Shown: positions 60,101 through 64,000 of the stretch, in pieces
Layout of the letters: every line of letters starts with the position of its first letter
Position numbering within the stretch: the first letter of the stretch is position 1
NCBI GenBank assembly: GCA_038025085.1
Contig: CM076150.1
Location: 4,826,501 to 4,890,500 of the forward strand
Source of the DNA: Tetragonia tetragonoides
Lineage: Eukaryota; Streptophyta; Magnoliopsida; Caryophyllales; Aizoaceae
Reading direction: 5' to 3'
Length of the DNA stretch: 64,000 nt
Notes under the pieces: generated by a model
What the model was told of the DNA's origin: nothing
The model's database searches: none
The model's input: the letters and a program-made list of their open reading frames with translations, nothing else
Program-made: the position numbers and the translations under genes

Positions 60101-61888
60101 GTGATCCTTCACCTATGCTTTAGCAGTTTATCCTTTAAGCAAAGGAACACTACCACTGTGGTTTCCCTGGTTTATTTGACCACCTTGAGGATGGTATGTC
60201 TTGAAAGACAGGAGATTCCCCATCCCTCTTCCGTTCCGTTGGCACTACATATTGGGGATATATAAAAGCAAACTTTAAATCTCAATAGGGTAATAATTGG
60301 TGTTCGAAATGTTTCTCCTTGCAAACACTACTTTCGTGTTGAGAATTGAAATGTGACAAATGTAAAGGGACGAGAAAAATGTATGCTTCTGAGTTTGACT
60401 TTATCAATGTGACAGAGGGTGTAATAATTATAGGGTATGATCATATATGTCAAGTGCTGTTAGATAAACTTTTGCAGGCTCACAGTCACAGGTTATCCTG
60501 TCAATGTGTGCCAGTGCTTTCTCTATCTTGTTTTTGATTCGTCAGCCGATTCTTGTTTCACCAAGCATAATCATTGGTCTTACTCTTAAGTTCAAATATC
60601 TTTCGAAGACTTCATAATTTACCCCCATAGTGTATGGACCAGATCATACTACAGATTATACTGAAACATTCTATATTCATGAAAATGAATTTAATATGAC
60701 AAAGTACTCACTTGTCACATAAAAAAGAAAAAGATTAGGTTTGATTCCTTAATTATCAACAACAAACCAACCCAGATGAGTCCCGCTGTAGGCAACGTCT
60801 GGGAAGGTCGATGTACGCAACCATACCACTGATAGTTCCTGTTAGAGAAGTTTTTGTTAAACCTACAAACAGAAATTGGTACCAAAGAATATAAAGGCTT
60901 AGGTTTGGCCCAAATTTTCCACTTGTTAGAAGTTTGACAGCGCGCCCTGTGTCCCTGCGATAACATTTTTTTTCTTTTCAGTTTAGACACTTGTATATAT
61001 ACGCTGTGCACTGTCATTATCCCTGAGTCCAATTAACGTAGCTGATGACTGAACCAGATACTTCATCCAAAATATTTACCTCTTCTGTATTTGACATGCA
61101 TTGTAATGAGATATTGATTCATTCTGTTAAGTGTTCCGTAAAATGGTAAGGAGTAATGAAATGGCATAGTATGGAGGAAGATGTGGCATGATCTTGTGAA
61201 ATCCCTAATTCAAAATTTTGCTGTGAGACTTAGCCAGCAAATTATCTCAGTAGGAGTAATTTGATGCTGCTTACATGACATGCTATTTTAAGTAGCCAGT
61301 GTATTTAGATAGCTGCCTTCTGTATATGGCATGGATTGTAACTAGGATAATGGGAGGTTCACATTGAACTCTTGTTACAGTAGGGAGTTAAGTTATTCAG
61401 CTCATCATATGTGGGGTGTTGAGTATTTATATAGCTAGTGTTAAACATCAATTTGGTTTGTGTGCTAGATTTTGATCATATTGTCATTACCATTATGCTG
61501 TTTGTTGACCTAGCACTACGCCCGTAGTTGTCTATGAAACGTCTTTTATATATGACTGATTACCTGAGATGACTGATTACCTGAGATGACAGATGTGCTT
61601 CATGTCATGACTTACCAGTCACATGCCCGTAGTTGTTCATGCACTTTTATTCATTGTATTGCTCTTTCTGGCACATACTTACCAGTCACATGCTTAACTT
61701 TGTTCGTTATGTTTTCTATTTATCCGTAGCCGGCTTCATCAAAAGGGAAACCATCCAAGCTGCATAAGCGAAAGCATCAGATTGGGGCTTTGTTCTTTGA
61801 TATGAAGCAAAGGGAAATGGAGCTTGCAGAGCGGCGTTCCAAAGGCTTACTCACTAAAGCTGAAACACAAGCAAAGTATGGATGGTGA
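57144..61888 (+). CDS. PRCC-domain nuclear protein
   Basis: Two exons, 57144-58184 and 61730-61888, give 399 codons; the GT-AG join reads GPSYQ|PASSKGK. The N-terminus (MDSLLATYTSSDEEEDD) is followed by Ser/Pro-rich repeats of SSLFSSLPKPQS type, an acidic-then-basic stretch (about 125-146), a Gly/Tyr/Ser-rich low-complexity segment (about 235-287, repeated YGSYG) and a conserved C-terminus (about 303-399). The end, KRKHQIGALFFDMKQREMEL and then TKAETQAKYGW, is the hallmark of the PRCC family. Human PRCC is a nuclear protein linked to splicing factors and the mitotic checkpoint; plant homologues are presumed to have a spliceosome-related role. The 3.5-kb intron carries a LINE tail in antisense orientation. 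Confidence 0.92.
59057..59830 (-). mobile_element. LINE 3' tail D in the PRCC-gene intron
   Basis: The minus-strand frame 59812-59435 encodes the zf-RVT region (GVFSCKSFLHHLSLPPD, IWKSKVSLKVRAFAQTLVLG, then HDRCVLRNQASESSIHLF). The rest continues in other frames to an A-rich minus-strand end (plus T-run at 59077-59084). It is the same family as the tails in the WAV2 intron. Confidence 0.85.
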
Positions 61889-62892
61889 TGAAAATGGTCT
61901 TTTAGTATGTCTAACCATCATGGGCCATGTCTACTTTGGATGCCATCCTGTCAGTCTCCTGTAATTGTAAGTGACATCGTTGACATGAAAACTTTGGAAC
62001 AATTTTTACATCCTGTCTGATAAGTATGAAATCTTTTAAAACTGTTGGGTATATCTCAAGTTCAGTTTGCCTACCATAAAACTTTTTTTACTTTTAAAGC
62101 TCATTTTGGTAACTGCTGTGTAATGGATAGGGAAGTGAAGGCAAGGTGTTTCATCATACGGACTTACGGAGTATATTATATCTTTCATTGTATATCTTTT
62201 TTTTTTGTTCAAACCAGGGGTATCCACCGTCGACCACAATGACGATATCCCCACACTGACTTGTATTATCTTTCATTTGTATATGAATGGATATAGATGT
62301 CCATTGGGGGGACACTGAGAGTGAAACATAAAGGCTAATGCATGCAGTATCGCAGGAGAACTTGTGTTAACATATTAAACTTTTTGTACAAACAAGATTT
62401 CTAAACTTTGACCTTATAGATGTTATTTGACTACTTGTGTAGATAATGCATGGCGAATTGGCGATTGGCAAATATTAAAAGAACCTGGATCTTTTATATA
62501 TGTATATGTTCATAGCTCAAGGTTTGCTGTAATGGAGAAAGTTTGCATAATGGTGACAAGTTTATTACCCATGCCGTGTGATTCACGAGTGTAACTCGAA
62601 ATTAGAAGTAAAAACTTAATTCAAGGACATTTTTAGAAAATGTTTTTCTAATGGTGTATAGATAAAATCAATTGATTAACCACTAATAATTTCGAAGGAC
62701 GCTAGACAGGATGAGGCACCCGTTGTCTCTCATTTCTCAAGGAATAAATTGATTTTCAACGCATTTCCTTTTGTGATCTTGTGGTTTTTATGGTATTCAA
62801 AAAAGGATAAAAAGGAATTGTGAAAAAGAAAGACAATATTAAAACTTTTAAAAAGCTTAGATTAGTATTCAGTTGTCAGATTCGAATATTAA
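61889..62892. other. PRCC-gene 3' UTR and intergenic DNA
   Basis: No gene. T-runs near 62199-62208; otherwise unremarkable. Confidence 0.4.
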
Positions 62893-63159
62893 GGCTCTGT
62901 TTAATTCACTTTAATTTTACTTAAATTCAGTTCAGTCCAGTTCACTTCAGTTCATGCGTAACTTTAGCACTCATATAACTTTTTATTCCGAAATAGTTTC
63001 ATGATGATAATTATGTTATCGGAAAGATTTCAAAGCATACTTTTAAATGAGTCCAATATTGACTATATTTGGACAAATTTTAAATGGCTAACGGTCAAGG
63101 TTAAAAAATTAATTCAGTTTAGTTCAGATCAGTTTTATCCAGGTGAATCAAACGGAGCC
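62893..63159. mobile_element. Tourist-like MITE, copy 2
   Basis: Same family as 2472-2728 but in inverted orientation. Ends GGCTCTGTTTAATTCAC and GGTGAATCAAACGGAGCC, flanked by TAA at 62890-62892 and 63160-63162. The GTTCA-rich sub-terminal runs are shared. Confidence 0.85.
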
Positions 63160-63501
63160 TAACTAGATAACTATAAGGTGAAAAGAAAAATCAAAGTTAA
63201 AAAAAAATACAAACTTCGCAAATCGTAGTGTTTGCCGTATTGTGGGAGCTAGCTTAGGCTTGACTTCTCAAGTCTTCTTAGTTCTTCCCAGATTCCAACG
63301 TATTCCATGGATTCAGCTAGAACGTATCCACACTTGCATGTTGATTCTCCTATGCCCCGTCCAAAGGGGAACTACCATAGTAGCACTGTACCAAGTCAAG
63401 TGATGGATAAGGTTCCTAAACACCAAGTATAAGTATCAACCACATAGTTGCCAACAAAATAATATTAGCAAAGAGCCACAATTACAAAACTTGTTCAAGC
63501 C

Positions 63502-64000
63502 ATGAATCTTTTAGCCATTTTGCTGATAATTTTGTTCATCAATTTCAACACAAACCTCCTTGATGCCATTGCCAATTCCTTTGGTCATCATCAAGGGACT
63601 AATACCGACTGTAATGCCCTCTTAGAAATCAAGTCCTAGATTACTCATGACCCTCAAGAGGTTTTGAGATCATGGAATGAGACTCTGCATTTTTGTCATT
63701 GGCAAGGTGTTACTTGTGGTAATAGGTTGCATCAAAGACGCCGTGTTGTTGGCTTACATCTTCATTTCATAGGTTTGATAGGAACTTTGTCACCTTTTGT
63801 GGGGAACTTGAGTTTCCTTCACCATCTTCGTTTGCATAACAATAGTCTTAAAGGTCAAATACCACCTCAAATCGGTCATTTGCTTAGGTTGCGCAGTTTA
63901 GCATTAGATACAAACTCATTTGAAGGAGAAATTCCAGCCAATATATCTCGTTGTTTGAACCTTGAGGAACTTTCACTAGGCTGGAACCATCTTACTGGAG
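63502..64000 (+). pseudogene. LRR receptor-like kinase, 5' part with premature stop (runs off window)
   Basis: From ATG 63502: a hydrophobic signal peptide (MNLLAILLIILFINF...), then an LRR N-terminal cap (DCNALLEIKS, then WNETLHFCHWQGVTC), then leucine-rich repeats (LHLHFIGLIGTLSPFVGNLS, LHHLRLHNNSLKGQIPPQIG, LRSLALDTNSFEGEIPANIS, LEELSLGWNHLTG). The layout matches subfamily XII receptor kinases (EFR/Xa21/FLS2-like), immune receptors with an extracellular LRR and a cytoplasmic kinase. Codon 46 is TAG (63637-63639) where relatives have Lys or Arg. The frame is otherwise open to the window edge, so a single recent nonsense change is likely. The kinase part lies outside the window. Confidence 0.8.

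Overview
This is nuclear DNA of a flowering plant, almost certainly a eudicot. It is AT-rich, its genes are split by spliceosomal introns, and its encoded proteins are plant-specific (an Alfin-like PHD protein, the chloroplast GTPase BPG2, a P-class PPR protein, a WAV2-type hydrolase, an LRR receptor kinase). Gene islands alternate with nested transposon debris. The species cannot be named from the sequence alone.

Layout. 0.5-1.3 kb: 3' remnant of a GPCAT1-like acyltransferase gene (minus), frameshifted and cut off by a LINE (1.3-3.5 kb) that carries a Tourist-like MITE. 3.5-7.5 kb: telomere-like repeats, a leader-like exon and the 5' part of a dead hAT transposase. 7.9-12.0 kb: BPG2 (plus, four exons, one GC-AG intron). 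13-20 kb: a SINE, two copies of a Gypsy-type LTR around the 3' part of a hAT element, and an old segmental tandem duplication. 22.2-24.2 kb: single-exon PPR gene (minus). 26.2-30.6 kb: Alfin-like gene (minus, five exons). 30.9-42.1 kb: stacked transposons. They include an 8.36-kb element with mariner/Stowaway-type ends that holds a 5.65-kb Copia-like LTR element with intact 5-bp target duplications. 43.1-54.0 kb: WAV2-like hydrolase (minus, eight exons) with a 6.5-kb intron holding three LINE tails. 55.3-56.9 kb: two small DNA elements. 57.1-61.9 kb: PRCC-domain gene (plus, two exons, LINE in the intron). 62.9 kb: second Tourist-like copy. 63.5-64.0 kb: start of an LRR receptor kinase with a premature stop, running off the window.

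The genes are independent, divergently or convergently arranged housekeeping and regulatory genes. Nothing resembles an operon or a biosynthetic cluster.

The most unusual signal is inside the Copia-like element. At about 36.8-39.8 kb there is an array of short, mutually unrelated stems whose loops share one consensus (NNGAA, usually CTGAA or CAGAA), all in the same orientation and in no consistent reading frame. No ordinary feature type explains it.
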